A DNA stretch of 64,000 bases from Embleya sp040605455 (GCF_040605455.1 NZ_JBEXCV010000026.1:1-64000), one strand, 5' to 3'. Positions 1 through 8,859 are shown, numbered from the stretch's first letter. Notes: generated by a model from the sequence alone, not told the origin. Numbers and translations are program-made.

Positions 1-967
1 CCGATCTGTCGGCGGGGTCGGCGGGGTCGGTCGCGGCGGCCGTCGGCAGGGCCCCGGACGGCACCGTGCCACCGCGGACTGCCGCCGCGATCTCGCGCAT
101 CGCGGCCACATCGGACTCGCCCACCGACCGGTCCTCGGCGTGTACCGCGGTGGCCGCCTCGACCAACAGACCGACCGAGTTCAACAGCGCCACCAGGCGC
201 GACATGCCGCGACTACGTCCGGGCGCCACTGCTCGCCGGCCGAGCAGCAGGTCGTACGCGTGGTTGAGGGTCAGCGTCACCTCGGCCCGAGCCGTCTCCC
301 ACTCCGCCGTGCCGGCCGAGGCCAGCAGGTCCGCAGCCGCGTCGTACACATCGGCCACCGCGACCCGTTCGGGAATGCGCGAGCGCGCGGGCCACGCGAG
401 CAACGCCATCACCAGCACCAACCCGGCTCCCAGCAGGGTCAGCATCGGCGCCCGCCACCACGGCGACGGCATCGGCAGGCCCGCGCCGATCACTGCCATC
501 AACAACAGGTTCAGGCCGGACGCGGAGGCCACCGCACCGATCGTGCTGATCATCCCGGCGACCAGGGCAACCGCCGTCAACAGCGCGACAGCCGACCAGC
601 CGTGTCCGAACTGCCAACTGCCGAGCGCGAGTCCGATGGCGCCGACGATCTGCGGTACGGCGATGTTCAGCACCCGCAGCCGGTAGGCATCGGCGGTGTC
701 CCCGAACACCGCACCGAGCGCACCGATGGCCACCAACGCTCCGGACGCACTGTCCCCGACGGCCACGCCGACCGCGAGCGGCACCGCTATACCGATCGCG
801 GCGCGCACGGCAGCCGCCTTCGGCATCGGGCCCGGGTTGGCTCGTAGCGTCAGGATGAGCCATTCGGGCGGCGCGAGCCTGCCCGATCGCGCATCACCGT
901 CTTCGGCGTCCCGCGCACCGTCGGCGCGGCCACGGCCACTCGGATCGTCGCGTTCGGTCATGGTCAT
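1..967 (-). CDS. FUSC-family inner-membrane protein, 3' end outside the window
   Basis: The frame is open from 967 to the left edge, so the C-terminus is missing (322 codons visible). After a charged N-terminus of about 40 residues come roughly six hydrophobic segments (near residues 55-72, 77-92, 104-120, 124-140, 144-164 and 174-192), then a soluble stretch with conserved-looking Asn-His and Leu-Leu-Gly-Arg-Arg motifs. This layout matches FUSC/aromatic-acid-exporter-like membrane proteins of actinomycetes; the substrate cannot be inferred. Two in-frame ATGs lie at 967 and 961 and neither has a strong Shine-Dalgarno (SD) sequence, so the start is uncertain by two codons. Confidence 0.75.
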   Translation of the reverse strand, partial: MTMTERDDPSGRGRADGARDAEDGDARSGRLAPPEWLILTLRANPGPMPKAAAVRAAIGIAVPLAVGVAVGDSASGALVAIGALGAVFGDTADAYRLRVLNIAVPQIVGAIGLALGSWQFGHGWSAVALLTAVALVAGMISTIGAVASASGLNLLLMAVIGAGLPMPSPWWRAPMLTLLGAGLVLVMALLAWPARSRIPERVAVADVYDAAADLLASAGTAEWETARAEVTLTLNHAYDLLLGRRAVAPGRSRGMSRLVALLNSVGLLVEAATAVHAEDRSVGESDVAAMREIAAAVRGGTVPSGALPTAAATDPADPADRS

Positions 968-1129
968 CACAGGATCCCGAGCAAGACGAGGTGAGCGGAC
1001 AAGGCGCGCGGGGCCGAACAAGTACGGCATTCCGCTTCGCGGACCACGTTACCGAGCCCGTTCCAGGCACGATCGACCGCCCCGCCCTGCCCGGCGCCCG
1101 GCCGCGGATGGCTTCGGCGGGCCGCGTAC

Positions 1130-1801
1130 TCAGGCCGGCGCGGACTTGCGTGCGTGCACGAAGAGTTGCTCCTCGGGGCCTGCGGCGGGGTGATTCGGCC
1201 GAAACACGCTGACCCCGTGGTGGACGATCTCCAGGCCCGCCGCGCGCAGCCGCACGAGCAGTTCCTCGGTGCTGTGGCTGGTCACCCGAGCCCGGTGGCC
1301 CAACCATTCGATCTCCACGCCGTCCGCCTCGGCCGGCACCGTCGCGAACGCGAGCAGGCCGCCGGGCACCAGGCGTGCGCCGAGCCGGTCCAATTGCGCG
1401 TCCAGGTCGGCCCTGGGCAACTGGAGGAACGCGAAGAACGCGCACACCGCGTCCCACGCGCCGTCGTCGTCGACCAGATCACGCGCGTCCAACTGTTCGA
1501 AGGTGGCCCCGGGGACCCGTTCCCGGGCCAGTTCGACCATGGTCGCCGAGACGTCGATCCCGGTGACCCGATGTCCGGCCGCGACCAGGCGTTCGGCGGT
1601 CGGCCGGCCGGTACCGGACCCGATGTCGAGCACCTTCGAGCCGGGCCCGAGCTCGGCGATCAGCCAGTCCAACGCGGCCAGTTGCTCGGGCAAATCCGCA
1701 AAGGCGGTCTCGTACCCGGCTCCGACGGCATCGAACAAAGCGGCGGCCGGGGACTCCGGACCGTGAGCCAGCGGAGAGTGCGAGGCGGATTCGGGGCTCA
1801 T
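1130..1801 (-). CDS. Class I SAM-dependent methyltransferase
   Basis: This 223-residue protein has a Rossmann-type methyltransferase fold. SAM motif I is VLDIGSGTG near residues 57-65, followed by the acidic motif II GIDVS near 81-85 and a post-motif region DLVDDDGAWDAVCAF near 108-122. The full length fits a free-standing small-molecule methyltransferase. ATG 1801 is preceded by a GAAAGGAC ribosome site. It stands alone between the FUSC gene and a repeat-rich spacer, so the substrate cannot be guessed. Confidence 0.85.
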   Translation of the reverse strand: MSPESASHSPLAHGPESPAAALFDAVGAGYETAFADLPEQLAALDWLIAELGPGSKVLDIGSGTGRPTAERLVAAGHRVTGIDVSATMVELARERVPGATFEQLDARDLVDDDGAWDAVCAFFAFLQLPRADLDAQLDRLGARLVPGGLLAFATVPAEADGVEIEWLGHRARVTSHSTEELLVRLRAAGLEIVHHGVSVFRPNHPAAGPEEQLFVHARKSAPA

Positions 1802-1933
1802 GGAGGGGGGCGTCCTTTCGCCGGCGGAACACGGAACGGTGAAGCGGAAGCGGAAGCGAAAGCGGGAGTGGGACGGGGCTCGAAGCGGTGCGGCGGAGCA
1901 GAGCCGGAAGGGGATACCGAGAACAGGCGCTGG

Positions 1934-1982
1934 GAGCGGGTACCGGGAGCATGCGCGAGAGCGGGTACCGGGAGCATGCGCG
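1934..1982. repeat. Two tandem copies of a 25-bp period repeat
   Basis: A 24-base unit beginning GAGCGGGTACC and ending GAGCATGCGCG occurs at 1934-1957 and again at 1959-1982, giving a 25-bp period. Each unit contains the palindromes GGTACC and GCATGC. A partial third copy follows. The repeat sits in the 270-bp spacer between the methyltransferase (its 5' side) and the DinB-like gene. The spacer 1802-2072 is otherwise purine-rich simple sequence with no credible gene. Confidence 0.8.
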
Positions 1983-2072
1983 GGAGCGGATGCGCAATAC
2001 GAACACGCCCGACCGGTTCGGGACGCCCCCGATCCGGGACACCTCCGGTTCGGGACGCCCCGGCTCCGCGCG

Positions 2073-2582
2073 CTACCGGCGCAGCAGGATGCCGCGGATG
2101 AACGCCGCCTGCCCCGCGTGCTGAAGGTCGTCGGCGATCACGCTGACCAGCCGCACGCCCAGGGTGACCGCCGGCGTCCATGCCTCGTCGACCACCCGCT
2201 CCAGGTCGGCGGCCGACAGCCCGCGTACGAAGGCGATGGTCTGCTCGTGGACCGCGTCGTAGTAGCCGGTGAGCAACGCCGCCGAGTCGACCCGTACGGA
2301 GGCCACCGCCTTGGTGTCGTGCCCGTACCCGATCGCCCGGACCGGGAAGGGCAGTTCGAATCGGCCGTGCCAGTCCTGCGCCGTCCATACCTGCTCCAGG
2401 CCCGCGACGTCCGAGACGTGGTCGTCCTGGACCCGGGCCAGGTGCCAGATCAGCCAGGCGATCGAATTCGCGTCGTCGTCGAGCCGCTCGGCCAATTGCT
2501 CGGGGGTCAGCCCCTCGACCGCCTCGTGCACCACCTCGCGCACCCGGCCGAACCCGTCGACCAATAGCTCCGCGCTGTTCAT
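2073..2582 (-). CDS. DinB / DUF664-like protein (mycothiol-dependent transferase fold)
   Basis: The protein is 169 residues from ATG 2582, chosen because AGGAG lies eight bases upstream; a longer in-frame ATG at 2636 lacks this signal. It has the four-helix DinB architecture with putative metal-binding histidines at about 47 (LIWHLAR) and 155 (DDLQHAG), plus a conserved WHGRFELPF stretch. Actinomycete members of this superfamily are metal-dependent thiol transferases using mycothiol, a general family trait; the particular substrate is unknown. Confidence 0.8.
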   Translation of the reverse strand: MNSAELLVDGFGRVREVVHEAVEGLTPEQLAERLDDDANSIAWLIWHLARVQDDHVSDVAGLEQVWTAQDWHGRFELPFPVRAIGYGHDTKAVASVRVDSAALLTGYYDAVHEQTIAFVRGLSAADLERVVDEAWTPAVTLGVRLVSVIADDLQHAGQAAFIRGILLRR

Positions 2583-2667
2583 CGAACTCCTCGTTTCGTT
2601 CCGCTCGTCCGCTCGATGCCCGGTGCGCCGGCCCACCCGACTGCCCCGCCCGACCCCATCGACCCTG

Positions 2668-3138
2668 CTACTCCTGCCCAGCCTGCTCCCGGTCGTACAC
2701 CTGCCGGGCCGCCTCGATGGTCGGGCTGTGTCGCTCGGCCCAGCGGACCAGGCCGGTGAGCGACGCGGTCAGCTCGCGCGCCACGTCGGTGAGGGTGTAC
2801 TCGACTTTCGGCGGCACGGTCGGGTACACGGTGCGCGTCAGCAGCCCGTCGCGCTCCAGCCGGCGCAGGTTCAGGGTGAGTATGCGTCGGCTGATCCCCG
2901 GTACCGCGCGTTCCAGTTCGGTGAACCGGATCGGACCCTCCGCGACCGACACCAGGATGCCGATGCTCCACTTGCCCGCGACGTGGTCGAGCGTTTCGAC
3001 CACCTGACACGCGTTCGCCCAGGTGACCCGATCCGGATCTGGCTCGGGCGCTCGATCCCGGTCGTCCCCCGCGGTGTTTCCGGCGGCGGGAACCCCTGTG
3101 ACCTGGACGGGTACATCGGTGTTACTCCGGGACTTCAA
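2668..3138 (-). CDS. HxlR-family transcriptional regulator
   Basis: This 156-residue winged-helix protein has a disordered 40-residue N-terminus, then the HxlR core starting at CQVVETLDHVAGKWSIGIL (about 45-63) with the typical IRFTELERAVPGISRRIL helix pair (about 70-87) and the wing near LLTRTVYPTVPPKVEYTLT. The start is a TTG at 3138, supported by an AAGGAGG ribosome site just upstream. It is transcribed divergently from the PPOX-type gene at 3226, which it probably regulates from the 87-bp gap; that gap contains an imperfect GTCAC/GTGAAC inverted element. Confidence 0.9.
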   Translation of the reverse strand: MKSRSNTDVPVQVTGVPAAGNTAGDDRDRAPEPDPDRVTWANACQVVETLDHVAGKWSIGILVSVAEGPIRFTELERAVPGISRRILTLNLRRLERDGLLTRTVYPTVPPKVEYTLTDVARELTASLTGLVRWAERHSPTIEAARQVYDREQAGQE

Positions 3139-3225
3139 AGTGCCTCCTTACGCGAAACCGTCATGGTCACAAACAATCGGCTCAGTGAACAACGAAGCAG
3201 CCACCGAACGTGAGGACGAGAGACC

Positions 3226-3762
3226 ATGAACGCCGTCGAAACCCCGCAGAACGAAGCCGCCACGACGGATCCCGCGGGTCCGGTGGGTCCCGCCGAGGAA
3301 GCTCCGGCCGGCCCGCCGCCCCGACCGCTCACCGAGGACGAGGTGCTGGAGATCCTGGCTCGCGAAGGCATCGGCACGCTCGCGACGATCAAGCGGGACG
3401 GTCGGCCGCACCTGTCCAACATGCTGTTCGCCTGGGATCCGGCCGCCCGGGTGATCCGCTTCTCCACCACCGCCGACCGCGCCAAGCCACACCACGTCCG
3501 GCGCAACGCCAACGCCGCGCTGCACGTGTCCGGCGGCAACGTGTGGTCGTTCGCGGTCGCCGAGGGGGACGCCGAGGTCACCGAGCCGACCACGGTTCCG
3601 GGGGACGCCACCGGTCGCGAGTTGCTGGCCATGGTCCCGGCCGAGTTCCGCCCGGCCGACGAAAGGACCTTCTTCGCCGGCGCCGTCGCGGAGCGACGGG
3701 TGGTGATCCGACTGGCCGTCACCCGCCTGTACGGCACGGCACTGGACATCCCGGGCGCGTGA
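3226..3762 (+). CDS. Pyridoxamine 5'-phosphate oxidase-fold (PPOX class) F420- or flavin-dependent protein
   Basis: The 178-residue protein begins with a Pro/Ala-rich leader of about 35 residues. A split-barrel domain follows, with the hallmark GIGTLATIKRDGRPHLSNM (about 48-66), a strand pair VIRFSTTADRAKPHHVRRN and the terminal segment VVIRLAVTRLYG. This is the PPOX class F420/FMN-binding fold used by many actinomycete reductases. A GAGGAC-rich ribosome site precedes ATG 3226. It is divergent from the HxlR gene, a common redox-sensing regulator/target pairing. The exact cofactor is not shown by the sequence. Confidence 0.85.
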   Translation: MNAVETPQNEAATTDPAGPVGPAEEAPAGPPPRPLTEDEVLEILAREGIGTLATIKRDGRPHLSNMLFAWDPAARVIRFSTTADRAKPHHVRRNANAALHVSGGNVWSFAVAEGDAEVTEPTTVPGDATGRELLAMVPAEFRPADERTFFAGAVAERRVVIRLAVTRLYGTALDIPGA

Positions 3763-3790
3763 GCCGGCGCGCCCCGTTTTGCCCTGGGCC

Positions 3791-4735
3791 CTACTCGCGA
3801 TGCGCCCGGCGGTAGGCGCGCGGGGTGGTTTCGGTGAGGGCACGGAAGTGCCGGCGCAGGGCGGCCGGTGAGGTGAATCCGGTACGGGCCGCGATGCGCT
3901 CGACGGGGACGTCCGTTTCGGTCAGCAGGCGTCGGGCCTCGCGGAGGCGGGCACGGAGCAGGTACTGAAGCGGGCTGAGACCGGTGTGGGCGTGGAAGCG
4001 GCGGGTGAGGCTGCTGACGCTGGTCCGCGCGTGGCCCGCGATGTCGGCAACGGTCAGCGGATGGTGCAGGTTGGCTTCCAGCCAGCGCAGGGTGGGTTCG
4101 AGGCCCACACTTTCGATGACTTCCCGGTCGATGGTGTCCCGGACGTCGTAGGCGTAGGTGTGCAGCGGCGTGATCAGTTCGCGGCTGGTCTCGTCGGCCA
4201 CGCGCGGGCCGTGGTCGCCGCGCAGTACGTACAGGCAGACGTCCAAGCCGCCGAAGACGCCCGCCGCGGTCAGGAACGGTCCGTCCTCGACCACCGTGCC
4301 GAGCGGGTCCACCTCGATCCCGGGATACCGGCCGGCCAGTTCCTCCAGGTACCGCCATCCGGTCGTGGCGCGGCGTCCGTCGAGGAGTCCGGTCGCGGCG
4401 AGGGTGAACGTCCCGGTGCCGACGGCGGCGATCCGGCTCCCGCGCGCCGCCGCCGCACGCAACGCGGCCGCAACGCCGGTCGGCGGCTCGTCGCGATGGC
4501 CGTCGTGCCCGGGAACCAGTACGACATCCGCGTCCGCGAGGCCGTCGAGGCCGAACGGCGTGGCGATCCGGAGCGCGGCCGGGGCACCGGTGGCCCGCAG
4601 GCCGGGAGCCGCGCAGAGCCTGAGTTCGTACGCCACGCCCGGGTGGTCACGGCAGGCGGTCCCGAACACCAGGCCGGGGGTGGTGAGTTGATGCCCCGGG
4701 ATCCCGTCGAGGGCCAGGACGGCGATCACTGACAT
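3791..4735 (-). CDS. GlxA-type AraC regulator (DJ-1/PfpI-like sensor plus AraC HTH), copy A
   Basis: In this 314-residue protein, the first 190 residues form a DJ-1/PfpI class I glutamine amidotransferase-like domain. The nucleophile-elbow segment reads AVGTGTFTLAATGLLDGRRA, where a Thr sits at the usual Cys position. The C-terminal 100 residues form a double AraC helix-turn-helix ending TPRAYRRAHR. Such proteins are transcription factors whose amidase-like domain serves as a sensor. It closely resembles the gene at 5900 and the two flank a secreted protease. There is no SD; TAGATT lies six bases before ATG, suggesting a leaderless transcript. Confidence 0.9.
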   Translation of the reverse strand: MSVIAVLALDGIPGHQLTTPGLVFGTACRDHPGVAYELRLCAAPGLRATGAPAALRIATPFGLDGLADADVVLVPGHDGHRDEPPTGVAAALRAAAARGSRIAAVGTGTFTLAATGLLDGRRATTGWRYLEELAGRYPGIEVDPLGTVVEDGPFLTAAGVFGGLDVCLYVLRGDHGPRVADETSRELITPLHTYAYDVRDTIDREVIESVGLEPTLRWLEANLHHPLTVADIAGHARTSVSSLTRRFHAHTGLSPLQYLLRARLREARRLLTETDVPVERIAARTGFTSPAALRRHFRALTETTPRAYRRAHRE

Positions 4736-4741
4736 AGCTGG

Positions 4742-4747
4742 AATCTA
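4742..4747 (-). promoter_or_regulatory. Predicted -10 element (TAGATT) of a leaderless promoter
   Basis: On the minus strand TAGATT is followed by six bases (CCAGCT) and then the ATG of the GlxA-type gene at 4735. A sigma70-type -10 this close places the transcription start at or next to the start codon. The paralogous gene at 5900 has exactly the same TAGATT-N6-ATG layout. No convincing -35 is seen. Confidence 0.5.
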
Positions 4748-4874
4748 ATGCCGCCCTGCCTCGAATCCTCCGGTGCGGCGGTCGCCGGGGCCGTGTCGGG
4801 GGCACACCGCGCCGCGCGCGGGTGGGTTGGGGCAGGGCCGAGTGCGACGTTCGCTTGGGGCAGGCCCGACCACG

Positions 4875-4911
4875 CCGCGCCGGTGGCCCGGAACGGGGGC
4901 CACCGGCGCGG
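4875..4911 (-). terminator. Hairpin terminator downstream of the serine protease gene
   Basis: A 15-bp perfect inverted repeat (arms 4875-4889 and 4897-4911, seven-base loop) lies just after the protease stop codon at 4927-4929. There is no U-tract, as is usual for terminators in high-GC actinomycetes. It separates the protease from the GlxA-type gene downstream on the same strand. Confidence 0.65.
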
Positions 4912-4926
4912 GCTCGGCTCTTCGGG

Positions 4927-5760
4927 TCAGTGGTTGTGGTGGATCGTGTTGCGGATCCAGTCCGAGTAGACGGTCACGTTGGTGTAGAGGCCCGGGCCGG
5001 TCGCACAACCTTCCTTGCCGTCACCGTCGCCCGACGTGGTCCCGATCAGCTCCCAGCGGCCGTCCCGGCCACGCTGGAGCTGCGGCCCGCCCGAGTCGCC
5101 GAAGCACGCCATGGCCCCGGGCTTCCGGCTGACGGTGCACAGTCGGGTCGCCCCGGCGCGGTCGAAGCACTCGGCTTCGCTGCCTCGGCGGGTATCCAAC
5201 TGCTGGAGCCGGTTGGGGAACACCGCGTGGTCGAGGTCCTTGTCCACGGTGGTGCCGAAGCCGAGAATCCGGGTGGGTGTGCCGACCGGTCCGGCCTTCT
5301 TGGCGATCTTGACGGGCTTCTGGGCGACCGGGCGATCCAGCCGGATCAGCGCGAGGTCGTTCTTGTTGGGGTCGTCCAGCTTGTAGCCCGGGTGCATCAC
5401 GATCTTGTCGATCTTGCGGACCGTGCCCCCGGTGGTGCGGTTCGGGCTGCCGATTCGCACCGTCCCGTCCAGCACGATCGGCAGGTTGGCGGTGTCGACA
5501 CAGTGTGCCGCGGTGAGGACCCACTGCCGATCGATCAGGGTCGCCCCGCACTGGGCGTCGACCCCTGCCGCGACCTCCGGGATGGACGCCATGAACGGGT
5601 AACTCTGCGTCGAATCCTGCCCGTTGACGATGGCCCCGGCACTGCCGGCCATGGCCGTGGCGCCCAGGACGACCGCCGCGCCCACCGCCGCCATCGATTT
5701 CGCGAGCAGCCGGCGGCGCGGGCGCTCGGGGCGGGCATCGAGGGTGTTCGAATGGGGCAT
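4927..5760 (-). CDS. Secreted S1-family serine protease (chymotrypsin fold)
   Basis: The 277-residue precursor starts at ATG 5760, chosen for the GAAAGG site upstream and because a signal peptide with an Arg cluster (PRRR, about 14-17) and a hydrophobic core then begins near the N-terminus. The mature chain starts near IVNGQ (44-48). The catalytic triad is visible: His86 (TAAHC), Asp135 (NDLAL) and Ser223 (GDSGGP). The residue at the trypsin Asp189 position appears to be Met217, so arginine/lysine specificity is not expected. Six cysteines could form disulfides. It lies between two paralogous GlxA regulators, one divergent. Confidence 0.92.
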   Translation of the reverse strand: MPHSNTLDARPERPRRRLLAKSMAAVGAAVVLGATAMAGSAGAIVNGQDSTQSYPFMASIPEVAAGVDAQCGATLIDRQWVLTAAHCVDTANLPIVLDGTVRIGSPNRTTGGTVRKIDKIVMHPGYKLDDPNKNDLALIRLDRPVAQKPVKIAKKAGPVGTPTRILGFGTTVDKDLDHAVFPNRLQQLDTRRGSEAECFDRAGATRLCTVSRKPGAMACFGDSGGPQLQRGRDGRWELIGTTSGDGDGKEGCATGPGLYTNVTVYSDWIRNTIHHNH

Positions 5761-5887
5761 GGGGCGACCTTTCGAGGATGGTGGTGCTGCCGAACACGGG
5801 CCGGACGTCCCCCCGCGTCCGTCCTCGTCCCAGTCATCCTCGGCGCCACGCCAGAACGGAAACAGCCGTTCCGATGTCATCCTCGGC

Positions 5888-5893
5888 TAGATT
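5888..5893 (+). promoter_or_regulatory. Predicted -10 element (TAGATT) of a leaderless promoter
   Basis: TAGATT is followed by CCGGAC and then ATG 5900, the same TAGATT-N6-ATG arrangement as upstream of the paralogous regulator at 4735. No SD sequence is present. The element lies in the 139-bp divergent gap shared with the protease gene. Confidence 0.5.
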
Positions 5894-5899
5894 CCGGAC

Positions 5900-6898
5900 A
5901 TGCCAGTGATCGCCGTCCTCGTCCTCGACGGGGTCCCGGGGCACCAGCTCACCGCACCCGGACTCGCGTTCGGCGCCGCCGCCCGGCATCACCCTCCGGT
6001 CGCCTACGACGTGCGGATCTGCACCGCTCCGGGCTTCGAGGCGACGGGCGGCCTCGCGTCCTTCCACATCGACACCCCCTGGGGACTGGACGGATTGGCG
6101 AGCCTGGACGACACGGACACCGTGCTGCTGCCGGGGCACACCCGTTTCCGGGAAGAACCGCCGCCGGAGATCGTCGACGCGCTTCGTGCCGTCGCCGCAC
6201 GCGGCTGCCGCATCGGCGCGGTCGGCACGGGCACGTTCACGCTCGCGGCCACCGGCCTTCTCGACGGCCGCCGCGCCGCGACCGGCCGCCGGGACACCGC
6301 GGAACTGGCCCGGCTCCACCCGCGGATCGAGGTCGACCCCGAGGGCTCGGTGGTCACGGACGGCCCCTTCCACAGCGCCGCCGGCGTCCTCGGAGGCGTC
6401 GATCTCTGCCTCGAACTGATCACCCTGGACCACGGTGTGGCAGTGGCCATCGAGACCGAACGGCAACTGTTCCTGCAACTCCACGACCCGGCCGCCGACC
6501 TCACGGGCCATGCCACGGCAAACGCGGCGTACAGCGCCTACACCCCGCCCGGCAGCAGCATCGCCCCCACCACCAGGTGGATGGAGACCAACCTCCGGCA
6601 CCCGCTGACACTCGACGACATCGCCGCCCACGCGGGACTGGGCGTACGCAGCCTCACCCGTCGCTTCCACGCCGAAACCGGGCTCACCCCGCTCCAGTAC
6701 CTGCTGCGCACCCGAATCCAACGAGCCCAATGGCTCCTCGAACGCACCGAGGATCCGGTGGAGCGCATCGCCACACTCACCGGCCTCGGCACACCCGCCA
6801 ACCTCCGCCGCCACTTCCAACGCCTGACCGGCACCACCCCCAGCACCTACCGCACAGCCTTCCGCACCTTCGTCACCGACCTCACGGGCCCAACATGA
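5900..6898 (+). CDS. GlxA-type AraC regulator (DJ-1/PfpI-like sensor plus AraC HTH), copy B
   Basis: This 332-residue protein has the same two-domain layout as the gene at 3791. An N-terminal DJ-1/PfpI-like domain has the elbow segment AVGTGTFTLAATGLLDGRRA, identical in that stretch to copy A. The C-terminal AraC domain contains RSLTRRFHAETGLTPLQYLL and ends near TPSTYRTAFR. It is divergent from the secreted protease and is the best candidate for its regulator. The near-identity of several blocks with copy A points to duplication, with different C-terminal tails. A 230-bp spacer without a clear gene separates it from the convergent polymerase gene. Confidence 0.9.
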   Translation: MPVIAVLVLDGVPGHQLTAPGLAFGAAARHHPPVAYDVRICTAPGFEATGGLASFHIDTPWGLDGLASLDDTDTVLLPGHTRFREEPPPEIVDALRAVAARGCRIGAVGTGTFTLAATGLLDGRRAATGRRDTAELARLHPRIEVDPEGSVVTDGPFHSAAGVLGGVDLCLELITLDHGVAVAIETERQLFLQLHDPAADLTGHATANAAYSAYTPPGSSIAPTTRWMETNLRHPLTLDDIAAHAGLGVRSLTRRFHAETGLTPLQYLLRTRIQRAQWLLERTEDPVERIATLTGLGTPANLRRHFQRLTGTTPSTYRTAFRTFVTDLTGPT

Positions 6899-7131
6899 CC
6901 GGCGGGGCAGCGGCGCGCCGGGGCGGCCATGCGACCCCGAGCAGAAACAGCCCCGCGGCCAGTGAGGGCGGCCCGTCCCCGAGCAGCGTGGCCACCGCCG
7001 TGGGCACCGAAAGCCCCTCGCCGGCCCGAGTACCGCCCACCCCCGCCGCATCGAGCCCGGTAGCGCGCCCACCCGGCCCCAGGACCGGCCCACCTGCGGC
7101 TACATCCGCCGGGCGGGTCGCCCGAGGACGC

Positions 7132-8859
7132 CTACTTGGCCTCCGCGTACGTATTCACCACCGCCGGCATCAGCGGCAGCAGCACCGGTGTATCGCCGAA
7201 CACCAACGTCCGGGCCTCGGCTGCGGCCTCGACGATCGCGGCGGCCACCACGTCCGTGAGGTCGGCCGGGCTGTGCACGATGATCTCGTCGTGCTGGAAG
7301 AAGACCAGGTGCGGGCGCCCCGACGGCGCCGCGTCGTACGCGGTGAGTCGGCGCCGCAGGGCGGCGAGCAGGGCCAGCGCCCAGTCCGCCGCGCTGGCCT
7401 GGATGACGAAGTTGCGGGTGAAGCGGCCTCGGGCGCGGGCAGACCGGGCGCCGGCATCGTCACCCCCGCGGTCGCCGGACGGTTCGCCCATGCCGCTTTC
7501 GGCCAGGTCCAGCCATTCCGAGGACGGCGGCGGGCAGGTCCGGCCCAGCCGGGAGCACACGATGCCGCCCTCCTCGCCGGTGCGTGCCGCCGCCTCCACG
7601 TAGCCCATCGCGTCCGGGTACTGGCGCCGCAGCGTGGCCAGCAGCGGCCCGATGTCGCCGCTGGTCTGCCCGTACATCGCGCCGAGCAGGCCGAGCTTGG
7701 CCTTGGCCCGGTCGCCCTGGAAGGCGGCCTTGGCCAGCGCCTCGTACAGGTCGCCGGCGGCGGCGGAGCGGGCCAGGCCGGAGTCCTGGGACATCGCGGC
7801 AAGGATGCGCGGTTCGAGCTGGGCCGCGTCGGCAACCACCAGCCGCCAACCCGGGTCGGCCACTACCGCGCCGCGCAGGACCCGCGGGATCTGCAACGCG
7901 CCCCCTCCGCGTCCGGCCCAGCGGCCGGTGACCACGCCGCCGACCACGTACTCGGGGCGGAACCGACCACCCCGCACCCAGGTGTCCTGCCAGGCCCACC
8001 CGTGCGCGGCGTGCAGGCGGGCGAGTTCCTTGTACTTGATCAGCAGATCCGCGGCCGGGTGGCCGATGTCGCGCAGGTACCACGTGCGGGTCGAGGTGAG
8101 CCGGACGCCCTGGTCGGCGAACGCCTTGATCACCTGGGCGTGCGAATCCGGGTTGAACGCGCGCCCGCCCAGCGCCGCACGCAACTGCTCGGCCAGGTCG
8201 GCGAGTCGCTGCGGCGGTGTCCCGGACACCCGAGGGCGGGTGCCGAGCAGTTCGGTGAGCAGCGCGTCGTGCACCTCGACCCGCCAGGGCAGACCGTCGG
8301 CGGCCATCTCGGCCGCGACCAATCCACCCGCCGACTCGGCGGCGACCAGCAGCCGAAATCGCGAACGCCGGGCGGGGTCCTCGATCGCCTCGATGCGGCG
8401 CAACTGGTCGGCGTGTACCGCGACCACGGCATCGAGCGCGTCGGCGCCGGCGGGCAGCCGTTGACGGTCGGGGACGAACAGGCTGTCCTGCGCGTCGGCG
8501 GCGCCGATCGGCAGGTCGTCCGGTACGGGCAGGCCCTTCAGCCGGGCCCAGGCCGCGCCGAGCGAGCGCGGCTCGCCGAATCGGCCCTCGTGCGCGAGCA
8601 GCAGCGACTCGACCAGCGCCAGGTCGTGGCAGCGCGCGACCCGGCTGGGCAGCAGCGGTGCGTACGCGCTTTCCGCCGAAGCCCACACCCACCTCGGCGG
8701 AACCGGTGCGGCCTCGAGATCGGCGATCGCCGCGACCAGGTCGCCGACCTGCGCGGCGGGCCCCGACGGCACGCCGTCATCGCGCAGCGGCTGCAGCCGA
8801 CCTCCGTGCCCGTACGCGTCGGGCGCCATCGCGACCCGAGGCGCGACCGGCCTCAACAC
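7132..8859 (-). CDS. PolA-family DNA polymerase (annotated in actinomycetes as bifunctional 3'-5' exonuclease/DNA polymerase)
   Basis: The chain is about 575 residues, much shorter than DNA polymerase I and lacking its 5' nuclease. The polymerase domain shows motif A as VVADAAQLEPRILAAM with the catalytic Asp, motif B as RAKAKLGLLGAMYGQ and motif C as FFQHDEIIVHSP. The N-terminal exonuclease-like part lacks an obvious DEDD set, so proofreading is doubtful. The start is uncertain: the frame stays open to 9291, but homology-like sequence only begins near 8859 (GTG), with ATG 8829 as the alternative. A GGGAGGAGG stretch lies some 50 bases upstream of 8859. It stands alone; a repair or damage-tolerance role is a family-based guess. 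Confidence 0.85.
   Translation of the reverse strand: MLRPVAPRVAMAPDAYGHGGRLQPLRDDGVPSGPAAQVGDLVAAIADLEAAPVPPRWVWASAESAYAPLLPSRVARCHDLALVESLLLAHEGRFGEPRSLGAAWARLKGLPVPDDLPIGAADAQDSLFVPDRQRLPAGADALDAVVAVHADQLRRIEAIEDPARRSRFRLLVAAESAGGLVAAEMAADGLPWRVEVHDALLTELLGTRPRVSGTPPQRLADLAEQLRAALGGRAFNPDSHAQVIKAFADQGVRLTSTRTWYLRDIGHPAADLLIKYKELARLHAAHGWAWQDTWVRGGRFRPEYVVGGVVTGRWAGRGGGALQIPRVLRGAVVADPGWRLVVADAAQLEPRILAAMSQDSGLARSAAAGDLYEALAKAAFQGDRAKAKLGLLGAMYGQTSGDIGPLLATLRRQYPDAMGYVEAAARTGEEGGIVCSRLGRTCPPPSSEWLDLAESGMGEPSGDRGGDDAGARSARARGRFTRNFVIQASAADWALALLAALRRRLTAYDAAPSGRPHLVFFQHDEIIVHSPADLTDVVAAAIVEAAAEARTLVFGDTPVLLPLMPAVVNTYAEAK

Noticed and set aside
66..686. Plus-strand 206-codon frame at the left edge
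   Set aside because: Antisense of the FUSC membrane protein, which has sensible membrane helices in the opposite frame.
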